In this document: positions 1 to 9,916 of the stretch, piece after piece
Position numbering within the stretch: the first letter of the stretch is position 1
Layout of the letters: every line of letters starts with the position of its first letter
Assembly: GCA_011947345.1 (NCBI GenBank)
Contig: JAAVTG010000459.1
Coordinates: forward strand, 62,001 to 126,000
Direction: 5' to 3'
From: Phytophthora quininea
Taxonomy: Eukaryota > Oomycota > Peronosporomycetes > Peronosporales > Peronosporaceae
Length of the DNA: 64,000 nt
The notes under the pieces: generated by a model
The model's database searches: none
Seen by the model: the letters and a program-made list of their open reading frames with translations, nothing else
Told to the model about the DNA's origin: nothing
Position numbers and translations under genes: made by a program

Positions 1-104
1 TTCCAAGGTACAAGACGATTGCGTGGGAGGAAACTCCGTTTTCAAATGTGGAAGTTGACTTGCTGAAGTATGCTGCAGAGGCCGCAGCCTTGTTGAAGGG
101 GTAA
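1..104 (+). CDS. 3' end of a GT71-like glycosyltransferase (partial)
   Basis: The open frame (first full codon at position 3) ends with TAA at 102-104 and encodes 33 residues, including the short motif AWEETPFSNVE. This matches the last residues of the gene at 326-2131 (PWEELPWRDLE), so it is the tail of another member of the same family, in the subgroup with the WEDLPW-type end. The catalytic domain lies outside the window to the left. Family membership rests only on this short tail and on the tandem context. Confidence 0.6.
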   Translation, partial: PRYKTIAWEETPFSNVEVDLLKYAAEAAALLKG

Positions 105-325
105 AACACACACAGATATTTATTGGCTTTTCATATGTTTGGTGTCGACTTAGTCTCGTCTCAGCTTATTTCACCGAAATATCACATTCGAAGAATCTTG
201 TATGACCGTTAAATCGCTATCAAACTCTAATTCAACAACATACTTTTTCGTAAATCGACAATGCGTACGACACTCGTTTTCTGCCCGCAGTTCCCGCTGC
301 ATCCACCGCGCCATTTGAGCTGCTC

Positions 326-2131
326 ATGGCTCCGGTGTCGCGGTACCCGATGACTTCCAACATGCACGTCCACTCGTCGCCTTCGCGATCCATGCCGCGC
401 CCTCCGTGGACCAAGCCGCTCATCATGTACGTGGGCGTGGGCGTCTACACTGGCTGCCTGCTCTTCTGGTGGCTCTATCTACGTGGAGACGCCACTCGAC
501 TGGGCATGTCACGGTGGACAAGTGCCGTACTACCCAATGGCCAGTCAGCACTTGAGTCCAAGCTCTACAACAAGGCGTTTGCTCTTGATAGTGAAGACGG
601 TTCCCTTACAGCGTCTGATACACTTTTAGAGACGTTTGTAAGAGGCATCGGACCAGTAGACCCGGAGCTGTTGGCACTGCATCAACGATACGGAGTCCCA
701 GACTTGACCTGTGTGGGGTGGAGACAAACTGGCGGGTGCAGTCCTGATGGACCAAGAGAACCGGACAGAGACTTAAGCTGCGGAGGAATTGTCCAAGCTG
801 GAGCGTCGGGTTACTGTGTTTTAGAAGATGAAGCTACAGGAGAAGAGTTCCAAGCTATACGGATTGGATGTACGTCATTGAGAGATAAGACGACCTTTAA
901 GTGCAGTCAAGCAGTGGACTTTGCACGGGTGGCGCCTCAAGTGAACGCTCTTATTGCGGTGAAAGAGAGGGAGTTAAATATCCAGGAGAAGAACCGTACG
1001 AACCGGGTTTTAGAGAGTGATAATCCTACTGCGACGCGGTTACGAGGAGAAATGGAGACAGCTTTGCAAGTTGAAAACAAGCCGGAGGTAAGCCGAGGAG
1101 TGCTGATGGTGGTGTATCCGAAGCTATTGCAGAGTGTCCATGCAACAATTCGATTACTGCGGAGCTACAATTGCACGCTTCCAGTTGAATTGTGGTTTTT
1201 AGAGAAAGAGATGGGGCCCAATCCGTTGGGGTATTCGCGTGTGCTGCAGTCACTGGTGAAGGACTACGGACCCATTTCACTCAAAAGAATTAGGGATGAC
1301 CTGGTTGTTGGCTTTACGTCAAAAGTGTATGCGTTGGCGCATTCCGACCTCGATCAACTCTTGTTCTTGGATGCAGACAACGCGCCAGTTAAAGACCCCA
1401 CGTATCTGTTTGATACCCCCGAGTTTTTGACGACTGGGTCCGTGTTTTGGCCGGACTTTTGGACACCTAGTAAAACGATTTTCAATATCCGAGAGGAATC
1501 TCCGATCTGGGAACTAATTGGCACACCATTCGTCAACATGTTTGAGCAAGAAAGTGGCCAATTGCTCATCGACCGTCGGAAGACGGCGGTCGCGCTACAT
1601 ATTGCTCAGTTTTTAGCCATGCGCGAACCACGCCATTTAGAGAAGCTTCGTCTGACATACGGCGATAAAGATCTATTCCGATTGGCGTGGCTCAAGACGG
1701 ACACGCCGTTCCACATGATTGTCACGCCCCCAGCATCGGCAGGTATGATCCGAGGGAAGCAGTACTGCGGAATGACAATGGTACAGTACGATACGCGCGG
1801 CGAGGTGATTTTCTTGCATCGCAACGGCAAGAAGCTGACAGGCGAAGAGAATTACGAGAAGGATCACACGTGGAAGCAGCTTCAAACTTTTATCTTTCCA
1901 AAGTCCATCGCATCCGTTGATGTTGATTTCAAGAAGCGATATGCATTTATACAAAGATTCTACAACATTAGTATTTTCCAGGGAGGACGAGGCTTCGTCA
2001 AGACACGCATGTGCTATGGCGATCGGTACATGAAGTCGAGGCATTTCAAGTTAACACCGTGGGAGGAACTTCCCTGGCGCGACCTCGAAGACAGGCTGCT
2101 CAACTACGCCCACGACGCAAGTTTACTGTAA
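326..2131 (+). CDS. Putative GT71/MNN1-like glycosyltransferase, type II Golgi membrane protein (intact)
   Basis: An uninterrupted 601-residue protein. A 30-residue cytosolic tail precedes a signal anchor at about residues 31-52. A stem follows, then the six-cysteine module at about 128-193 (it contains CVGWRQTGGC and SGYC). The catalytic core carries MVVYPKL, the metal/nucleotide-binding FLDADN (DxD, about residue 348), VFWPDFW, FEQESGQ, GDKDLF (about 446) and CGMTMVQ (about 480). This layout resembles MNN1-type alpha-mannosyltransferases (GT71, Mannosyl_trans3), which extend N- or O-glycans in the Golgi. The exact donor is inferred. The C-terminus is the WEEDLPW-like type (here PWEELPW), without the PDGYPD module. 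ATG 326 is supported by the tail and anchor that follow. It converges with the next gene, 75 bases away. Confidence 0.85.
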   Translation: MAPVSRYPMTSNMHVHSSPSRSMPRPPWTKPLIMYVGVGVYTGCLLFWWLYLRGDATRLGMSRWTSAVLPNGQSALESKLYNKAFALDSEDGSLTASDTLLETFVRGIGPVDPELLALHQRYGVPDLTCVGWRQTGGCSPDGPREPDRDLSCGGIVQAGASGYCVLEDEATGEEFQAIRIGCTSLRDKTTFKCSQAVDFARVAPQVNALIAVKERELNIQEKNRTNRVLESDNPTATRLRGEMETALQVENKPEVSRGVLMVVYPKLLQSVHATIRLLRSYNCTLPVELWFLEKEMGPNPLGYSRVLQSLVKDYGPISLKRIRDDLVVGFTSKVYALAHSDLDQLLFLDADNAPVKDPTYLFDTPEFLTTGSVFWPDFWTPSKTIFNIREESPIWELIGTPFVNMFEQESGQLLIDRRKTAVALHIAQFLAMREPRHLEKLRLTYGDKDLFRLAWLKTDTPFHMIVTPPASAGMIRGKQYCGMTMVQYDTRGEVIFLHRNGKKLTGEENYEKDHTWKQLQTFIFPKSIASVDVDFKKRYAFIQRFYNISIFQGGRGFVKTRMCYGDRYMKSRHFKLTPWEELPWRDLEDRLLNYAHDASLL

Positions 2132-2206
2132 ATAAAGGTTTGTCATCCATGGCAAAGTGTACTCTATATGTTACTCAATACGATGCGTCTAGTTCTCAAC
2201 GCTCTA

Positions 2207-3760
2207 CTATCCCCGTTTATCGTGCTCCTGCTTTTGCACTTGAGCAGCATCGAAGGCAAAGCGTCGAAGCATATCTTCCAACCTGGCAATTTTGACATCG
2301 TTTATCTCGCGAGAAACGAAATGGGGTCTTTTCCCAATAGACGTTTGCCGTAGCAATGCTGACCCTTTGGGAACTCTGGCTCCGCGCCGTACGACTCGAT
2401 AATGTAGTCGTCCGTACTCGAGGTGTTGCGAAAAGAGAGCAAATGTGTCCAAATAATCGGATCCGGCAGACTATCGGCCTCTGGCGCCTCTCTCTTTTGA
2501 AGCCTGCTATTCTACCCGTGAGCTTGAACTGGTTTCGATGGAGGAACAGCAATTGGCCTTCCATATCGTGCTGCACCATAGTCATGCCACAAAAGCTCCC
2601 GTTAACGACTTTTCCGCCACAGCGGGTGGAGTTTTAATCATGTGAAATGGTGCCTTGAGCTTCAGCCATGCAAAGCGGAAGAGATCTTTGTCGCCGTGTG
2701 CCACTTTGAGCTTGCTGAAGAGGTTCGGCTGGGAAAACATGTAGAAGAAGGCCAGGCGAATTGGAGCTGCGTGTCGACGGCGATCGATCAGTAGTTGGCC
2801 ACTTTCTTGCTCAAACATATCCACGAATGGCATATCAAGCAATTCCCATAGCATCGATGTCTCCTGGATGTTGAAAATGGTTCTTTTCGGGTGCCAGTAG
2901 TCCGGCCAGAACAGTGCACCAGTGTCTTCAAACTCTTGAGATTTGAATAGGAAATTGGGATCACGAACAGGAATATTGTCGGCGTCAAGGAACAGCACGC
3001 GATCAAACGAACTATGGAAGATGGAGAACACTTTCGCTCCGAAACCCATCGCACGACCATCCTTGATCTTGTGGAAGGAGATCTTGTCGTCCGATTCGGC
3101 TAATTGATGTAGCGGCTTCAACGGACCGGGAAAAGCATACAGCTCCTGGGGGCAGTACCACAACTCAATCTCTAGATCGCATCTCATCTCGTCATGAAGC
3201 GCTCGAATCATCGCGTAAGCACTAGCGATCATCTTTGGGTACACGACAATCACGATGCCATCTCTGGGCGGTGCGTCCGTCTGTACATTCGGGAGTGCAA
3301 ACCCCGGAACCAGTGCCTTCTCAACAAGCCTCTGAGCGTCCACACGGAAATCCACAAACGAAACTGCGTCGTTGCAGCTGAACCTGGTGCTGCGTTGCAA
3401 ACTGTCGCAGTATCGCAGCATGACTTGGAACCGCTCGCCTGTGTCTGTATCTTCTAGCTCACAAAACCCCGAGTTGGAATTGTAGATTGTCCTGCCGCAA
3501 GGGATATCACGTCCTGGTTCTCTTGGTCCAAACGGACTGCAAGCTTGTGTAGCCCTCCAGCTTACGCAGCGTAGATTCCGGTGCTTGGCGTTCCCCATCG
3601 GCAGCGGCTTGACTGGATCCGTTGAGTCTCGCAGTTGCACGTCCGAATGCAACGAATTCTCGCTGGTAGATGACCATAAAATCAACAGCAACGTGTACGA
3701 GAACACCCCGAGCACGAGCAACATCGCTAGCCACCGAGCGGAGACGGCATTGCGAGCCAT
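2207..3760 (-). CDS. GT71-like glycosyltransferase, frame interrupted in the C-terminal part
   Basis: Reading starts at ATG 3760 (tail MARNAVSARW, then a signal anchor). A longer frame upstream would overlap the divergent neighbour and lacks the tail-anchor pattern. The six-cysteine module (CVSWRATQAC), FLDADN, FWPDYW, FEQESGQ and GDKDLF are all present in the first frame, which ends at 2582. The remaining quarter (CGMTMVQHD, PDPIIWTHLLSF, CYGKR, LRRFA) is spread over three further frames. The breaks lie near 2605 (after AVAE), about 2485 (an AG-rich run) and about 2320 (AAAA/CCCC). Each corresponds to one lost base, with no nonsense codon, so an assembly error is as likely as decay. It shares a 136-base promoter region with the divergent gene at 3897. 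Confidence 0.7.
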
Positions 3761-3896
3761 CTTGGCGCACAGTGATGACACTACTGGCTTGATCTTGACA
3801 CGCTGTCTCCAACTCAAAATGGACTGGCTCAGAAGTCTCTGATTGGCTAAAAACGCGAATAAGAGGGTTGTCGTCCTGCAGTCTCCGACTTGCATC
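3761..3896. promoter_or_regulatory. Compact divergent promoter between two GT genes
   Basis: Only 136 bases separate the ATG of the leftward GT gene (3760) from the best ATG of the rightward one (3897). Both transcription starts and 5' leaders must fit here or overlap. I see no clear TATA box. An oomycete Inr/FPR-type element was looked for and none is convincing. The call is inferred from gene orientation. Confidence 0.4.
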
Positions 3897-5749
3897 ATGG
3901 AGCAGAATGCGCCACGATTCCGTGCTGGCCAAGCGGCTTCTGAGCCTGATCTGCCTCTCCGTAACACTACGGCCAGGCCTTCTCCTCGAATAGGTCGCTG
4001 GTCGCGCGTGCTGCTGTATGGAGGAGCGCTCTACCTCGCAGTGGTAGTGACATTCATGATGACATACCGACCATCTCGTACGGAAGCTCCAGTCGACGCC
4101 ATCAAACAAGATCAACAGCAAGATGTCGAGTCAGTGCAAGCGTCTTCTAATTCAGAAGCAGCAGATGCAGAAGCAATTGCCAAAGCGGAGGAGCATGCAA
4201 GAAATGTCAAGATGCTGCCACAAGGAGAGGATCAGCTGCGAGACTTGCGGTGCGTTGGCTTTCGAGCCACTGCAGACTGCAGTCCCTATGGAGCAAGACT
4301 ACCTGACAAGGACAAAGCGTGCTATATAAGCATTCTACCTACGCAGTCTGGGTATTGTGAGGTCGAGGACCGCAAGACTGGCGAACGGTTCCGAGTCATG
4401 CGACGCTATTGCCGCAGCGTCAGACCTGAAGCTCAGTTCCGGTGCTTTGACGCAGAATCTTTTGTACATTTCCCTATTCTGGCGAAGCAGGCGGTGTCCA
4501 AAGCTCTGGCACCTAGTTTTGAACTTCCTAATATGGAGGCGAAGAGAGTGAAGCCGAGCCACGGCATTGTCATGGTGGTGTACCCAAAGATGGTGCCAAG
4601 CGCGTATGCGACTATCAAGATACTGCGTGAAGTGCTGAAATGCCGGTTATCGATTGAACTGTGGTACAGAACGAAAGAGATTAAAGCCGAACCCGAGGCG
4701 TTGCTACCGTTAAAAAGCTTGCTGCGGACTTGACCACAGAAGGCGACATTTCGTTCCGACCGATTGACGACCCCAACGCGGTCGGCTTTGGAGCCAAAGT
4801 GTTCGCGGTTTATAACAGCTTCTTTGAAAGAGTTCTGTTTCTGGATTCCGACAATGTGCCAGTAAGAGACCCGAGCTTTTTGTTCGAGCTGCCAGAGTTT
4901 TTGGAAACCGGCGCCGTATTTTGGCCGGACTTTTGGCATTCCAAATGGAGTATCTTTAATATCCACGGCCACTCTCTTCTGTGGGAATTACTGGATCAAC
5001 CATTCAAGAACATGTTCGAGCAGGAGAGTGGTCAGCTAGTTATCGACCGACGCCGACACGCTGCTCCGCTGGAGTTGGTGTATTTCTACACCTTCCATTC
5101 TCCCAATCCCTTGAAGTCGCTGGAGCTCGTGCATGGAGACAAAGATCTCTTTCGACTGGCATGGCTGAAGTTAGAGTCGCCATTTCACATGATCCAGGCG
5201 CCGCCGGCTATAGCAGGCAAAGTCTTCAACAATACGTTTTGTGGTGTCACCATGGTGCAACATGACACGAACGGCAGCATTCTCTTCTTGCATCGCAATA
5301 CGCGCAAGCTTACGGGAAAGCCGAAGCGACAGGATGTCCATCTAAAGACTGCTGCTGCTTTGCGTGCGAAGCAAAAGCTGTTGAAAACTCGACCTGGTGG
5401 ACGCACAAAGCCCACGATGGAAGAGGTTGAGGAGGAGCTAAAACACTTGACACCACCGCCAACGCTTGAAGCACCTGAAGCGGACGGGTATCCCGATGCT
5501 GTCTATTGGACGCACATCCTCCGATTCCGCAGCACGTCGAGGGTTGTACATTACAAGATCGATGTCCACCAGAAGCTGGACGGGTTTCCAAGAGGACAGA
5601 CGTGCTATGGCTGGGCCGACATGCTGGAGAAGAACAAACATTTCTACTACGAACCATTTGCTAACTTCAGCTTTGCTGGTATCGAGACGCAGTTGCGCCG
5701 TTTTGCGATGGAGGCGACCATCGCGAACCACATCACTGTTGACAACTGA
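3897..5749 (+). CDS. GT71-like glycosyltransferase, one frame break
   Basis: Start ATG 3897 (tail MEQNAPRF; the frame upstream of it opens only with TTG). The signal anchor is at about residues 38-57. The six-cysteine module contains CVGFRATADC. The catalytic site reads FLDSDN, so the middle residue of DxD is Ser instead of Ala. VFWPDFW, FEQESGQ, GDKDLF and CGVTMVQHD follow, then a basic linker (PPPTLEAPE) and the PDAVYWTHIL...CYGW...LRRFAMEA C-terminal module. The frame changes once, at the A-run 4712-4716, by the equivalent of one missing A. On both sides the protein is well conserved, which argues for a consensus error or a very recent mutation. Confidence 0.75.
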
Positions 5750-6239
5750 CCATGTAGCAATAGATAAGTTATTGAATGGACGGCAGAGACTAGGTGGCAA
5801 CCAAAGCCAAGAGTGCGTTGATCATTAGAGTGAAGGCAAAAAAGCTTAACAAGATGCCTCTTGTTCTGTGGTCACTGTAGAAGAGGCTTCGTGTTGTCCC
5901 GCCGTTGCCTACCCTTCAACCGTCACGCCGATCGACCATTTGAAGCCGTTGTTCAGTTCAATTCTATGGAGGTGAAAATCTTGGGTGGTGTTGTATTGTA
6001 TAGATTCTTCGTAAGTTTGGGCCCAACTTCCCCCTCATGCCGTAAAGTGGCCTCTGAAGTTCTGTTTCAGCAAGTTAACAGCCATAGCCTGTCATACATT
6101 GTGTGGTGAACAAGCGGTAGCAAATCTCAAGATCAGGATGTTCTTCTCAGGACACGCGTGATCGCCAGCCATGTCGGACGTTGCCATCAATTTCGAAGTA
6201 CCTTTCATTTCAAAGCGTCCTCCACTTGGGTCCAATACA
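5750..6239. other. Intergenic, no gene recognised
   Basis: 490 bases between the GT gene ending at 5749 and the RXLR effector remnant. Short open frames exist on the + strand but have no recognisable motif and no coding character. Confidence 0.5.
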
Positions 6240-6780
6240 ATGCCCCACTAGCTACTGCTCGTTGCGATGGTCGCTGGTATCATTTGCTGCGGACACGTCT
6301 CGACCGGTTTCGAGACCGACACAAACGAGGTTTCGACAGTGCTTTCGTACTCGGGAGATTCTCTTGCCCATGCATGGAGGTTTCTGCGTGTCAACGAGTA
6401 TGAAGAGGGCAGTACTGATGATGGTGAAGATGACGGTGAAGAGCGAGGAGGTGGAGTACCGGTGCCAGAGTTGGAGAAGCCGGTTGCAAAAGTAAGCTGA
6501 CGATTAGGAAAAGCTCCCGGGGATCCTGCCGATCCATATGCGGATGAAGCTCTGGCGCTGGAACGGCAAGTCGGTCGAGTACGCGCAGAAGGCGTTGGGG
6601 CTGGACACGTTGACGGGTAGAGCGTTCACGAGCTCGAGGTACTACAAATACTGCAATCAGTACGTGCGGACGCAGCTCAAGACGTGGGTCAAGAAGGATT
6701 TATCGCTGGACAACGTGGCGGCGAAGTTGGTGCTGAGCATGTTGACGGGCTCGAAGCTTGCCGATAACATTTCGACGTGA
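6240..6780 (+). pseudogene. RXLR-EER effector gene remnant (secreted, WY-like C-terminus)
   Basis: One frame contains a hydrophobic secretion-signal-like segment (about 6252-6290), RFLR at 6378-6389 and a distal acidic stretch ending in EER at 6438-6446. These are the hallmarks of oomycete host-translocated effectors. Directly downstream, 6538-6780 encodes about 80 residues with Trp/Tyr spacing like the WY fold of RXLR C-terminal domains, but in another frame. The locus is broken. The ATG at 6240 is followed by an in-frame TAG at 6249-6251 inside the signal peptide, the effector frame stops at 6498-6500, and the shift to the WY-like part is not the single-base loss seen in neighbouring genes. 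I therefore call it a true pseudogene. No specific effector name is claimed. Confidence 0.65.
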
Positions 6781-7196
6781 ATGTAAATTCTACGTATTGC
6801 GTCGGCTGGAATGGAGACTCCAGCGCAATGGAGGTACTACTCGAACTCGCTTCATCATCTGCAGCAAACATGTACATAAAGAATATAGCTCAACACGTCG
6901 GGGCGTTGTTTTTCTGTGACTACGACGGAGTTGAGGTGCTCATCAGTCGGTAAGCAGATACTTCGCTGTATGTCACTCTGACTAACTGCACTCTCTTTGT
7001 CATCAGTGAGCAGATCACAAGCATGTTTGGCCGTTCTTCAAACACCAGCCGCGAACACCTGCAAGCTCTGGCTAGATCTATGCATCGAGGAAACTTGACA
7101 AAGGATCGCAGTACAACTAGCCATTCCGGCTTTTGCTTCCAACTGCACAAGCAGAACCAGTCGCCTAAGCCTGAGCCGTCGTCCGCCCAACACTGT
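6781..7196. other. Intergenic between two effector remnants
   Basis: 416 bases with no supported gene. A frame opening at 7023 runs into the NLP remnant, but its first 58 residues show no signal peptide and no similarity. The NLP start is better placed at 7197. Confidence 0.45.
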
Positions 7197-7907
7197 ATGA
7201 AGCTCAGCGCACTCTTTGCCGCCACGATCATTTCGCCGTTCGTGGTTCTAGACAACACCATCGCCTATCAGGAAGTCAAGCCGTTTCCTCAACTCGAGCC
7301 GATCACCATCTCGGAGAAGGCTGCTCTCCGGTTCAAGCCCCAAATTGCGACGCCAGGTGGATGCGCCCCATACGCTGCAGTCAACGACGTTGGCGACACC
7401 AGCATCGGTCTTACGGAGAATGGGACACCTAGAGGAGTGTGCGAGCTTTCTATCCTCGGCTCTCAAGTCTACACCCAGTCGACACGGTACAGCGACGTCT
7501 GGGCCTTCATGTACGCGTGGTACTTCCCCAAGGACTCGGAAATGTACTCACGGGGAACGCACACGACTGGGAGTACGTTGTGATCTGGATCGATAACCCC
7601 GACATGGCGGAAGTGAAGTTTCTTGGTGTCTCTGCCTCGGACTCCGAAGTCGGCGTCAAAAGCATACGCCGCTTCCAGCCATCGTCCTGGATGGCACCAG
7701 CATCAAGGTAAAAGCACTCATAACACTGCCGTGGCGCGTGGAATGGACGTGTGGGACCAAATCGGTACCTTCCAGGACCAAATTATGTGGACCCAGTTGA
7801 CGGAACCCGCTCGCGTGGCACTGAATGGCGCTGCATTCGGTGCCATCCAAGTGCCCCTTAACGACGCAGACTTCCTGCCAAACCTTGGGCTGGCTTGGCC
7901 TTTCTAG
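7197..7907 (+). pseudogene. NLP (NPP1 family, type 1) necrosis-inducing-like protein, broken
   Basis: ATG 7197 begins a signal peptide followed by the NLP N-terminal half, with two cysteines at the type 1 spacing (GGCAPYAA ... GVCEL) and the AWYFPKD motif. The frame then shifts near 7550, immediately before the hallmark heptapeptide, and again near 7700. The C-terminal third (FQDQIMW, ending AWPF and TAG at 7905-7907) is in a third frame. The two shifts go in opposite directions, unlike the uniform one-base losses in neighbouring genes. The heptapeptide itself is altered: it reads GNAHDWE where the family has GHRHDWE. The first His of that motif is a cation-site residue needed for plant-cell cytolysis in characterised NLPs. 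This is a toxin-family relic, very unlikely to be active. Confidence 0.75.
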
Positions 7908-8013
7908 AAGCTCAGACTGCGCATAGTGCAGATCAGTTGATCAGAAGGCTTTAAACACGAACGGATTCGCGACCTTGCCTTTCTTCCCCTTCACAAATTC
8001 GCGCTTGAATAAT

Positions 8014-9662
8014 TTACTCGGTGGTCTGTTGTAATGCACTCGCATTTTGGGCAATAATGTGCAGTCGGTCTTCAAGGTCGTGCCAGGGCAAGTCTTCCCA
8101 CGCAGTGAGGCGATAGTGCTGCGATTTCATTTTGTTGTCTCCGTAGCACATGTCGAAGCCGCGAAATACACCCCGCCATAAATCCGGACATGGTAGTTGG
8201 TCGTCATGTAAGTGTATCGTTCTCCTGCATCAGCATTTACTGAAGCCAGGTGATCCGGGAACACGAAGGACTGAAGATGCGTCCAGACGGGCGTCTTCTT
8301 GTCGTCCTCTCCACCAATCAACTTCTTGCCGTTGTGGTGAAGGAATAAGACTTCTCCTTGAGGATCGTGCTGTACCATTGTCATACCGCAAAACTGCTTG
8401 GACTTGACCATCCCTGCAGCAGCAGCAGGAGTTCCGATCATGTGGAACGATGTATTAGTCTTCAGCCATGCCAAACGGAATAGATCTTTGTCCCCGTGTA
8501 GTAGTTTAAGCCGTTCGAAATGGTCCGGCTTACGTAGTGCTAGGAATTGTGCCACCTCCAACGCAACCATCGATCGGCGTCGATCGATTAGCAGTTGACC
8601 GCTTTCTTGCTCGAACATATCTACGTAAGGTGTGCCCACCAGCTCCCAGATAGGAGACACCGCGTTGATATTGAAGATCGTGTTCACTGGGTGCCAAAAG
8701 TCGGGCCAGAAAATCCCTCCAGTGCTGACAAACTCTGGTGTTGAGAAGAGAAATGTTGGGTCTTTCACCGGCGAGTTATCAGCATCGAGAAACAACACTT
8801 GGTCCAGCTCCGAATGCGCCAATGCGAACACTTTCGAATTGAATCCATCGACGTTACCATCTGAAATCCCTCGAAGCGAAATGGGGCCGTACTCCTGCAG
8901 AAGTGTCTGTAAAATCCTTGAGTCACCGGCTGGGTTTGCACTCATCTCGCTCTCGAGATACCACAACTCGACTGGCAATTGGCAGCCGTACGACCGCAGC
9001 AGACGGATCGTCGCGTACACACTCTCCATCAGCTTCGGGTACATGACCATCAGCACGCCGTTCTTTGGTTCCGTCACAGTCTCCACTTGAGAATAATTCT
9101 CCTCCTTTTTCTCAGCAATTAACTTGTCAATCTGCGGTGCCACCAGCGCGAAATCGGTTGCTAGTCTGCAGTTGAAACGGACTTGTTCTCTTAGCGACGA
9201 GCAATTGAGTCGCATGGCCTGCACTTCTTCCCCTGTGTTGTCGTTCCTCAATAAACAGTACCCAGAAGCTCCTGCCTTGATGTTCTTATCACAACCTCCG
9301 TCGTTCTCTGGTTCTCGAGGTCCGTCGGGACTGCAACCGCCGGTTTGTCTCCACCCCAGACAAGTGAAATGCAGAACGTCAGTACTGGAGGACTGGAACG
9401 TCCTTAATGTGCCGTCTGAAGTGGACACACGATCGTTGCTCTCTGCTGCTGCGTCAACGTCCGCTTGGTCACTTGAGTTGGTCGATCCAGTTGCATTGAA
9501 TCGGTGGACGACCCCGGACCGAAACAACTGCACGTGGTGCTGCTCAACTTGCTTGTCGCCGCCGTTCCATAGCGCTAGGAGTAGCAGTGAGTATAGTACA
9601 ATGCTGAATATTAGCACGCGGCTGAGCCATCGTCCGGCGAGCGGCGTGGGCTGGTGCGTCAT
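8014..9662 (-). CDS. GT71-like glycosyltransferase, one frame break near the C-terminus
   Basis: ATG 9662 (tail MTHQPTPLAGRW, then a signal anchor at about residues 14-32) is chosen because the longer frame opens only with TTG. The main frame runs to 8127 and includes the six-cysteine module (CLGWRQTGGC), FLDADN, IFWPDFW, FEQESGQ, GDKDLF and CGMTMVQHD. Near 8155 one base appears lost. In the next frame the tail continues through MCYGD, TAWEDLPWHDLEDRL and a TAA at 8014. The closest relative in this window is the gene at 326-2131: same ALAHS-LDQ-FLDADN context, same C-terminal type and no PDGYPD module. It is divergent from the gene at 9917, with a 254-base gap. Confidence 0.78.
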
Positions 9663-9916
9663 CGGAGGCAAGTTGAGGAATGCAGCCAAAGGTCATCTGT
9701 CACACGAACACAGAGATAGCTCCAGCACCCAACCTATTGCAGTACCCCGGCTCACCCACTCCCATACAATCATTAGCTATGTGATTATTTACGATATTTA
9801 TGATATGAAAGGCAACAAGTATCCAGCATGACGCTCCCGTGCCACGCAAAGCGATCCCAGCTATCCCGCTGTAAGCAGATGACCACTCGCTAATACCCAA
9901 CAAGGCGATACAGTCC

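Noticed and set aside
326..2131. GT8 (glycogenin/LARGE-like) assignment because of FLDADN
   Set aside because: GT8 proteins also have an LDAD site, but GDKDLF, FEQESGQ and the overall spacing fit MNN1-type GT71 better. A profile search would settle it.
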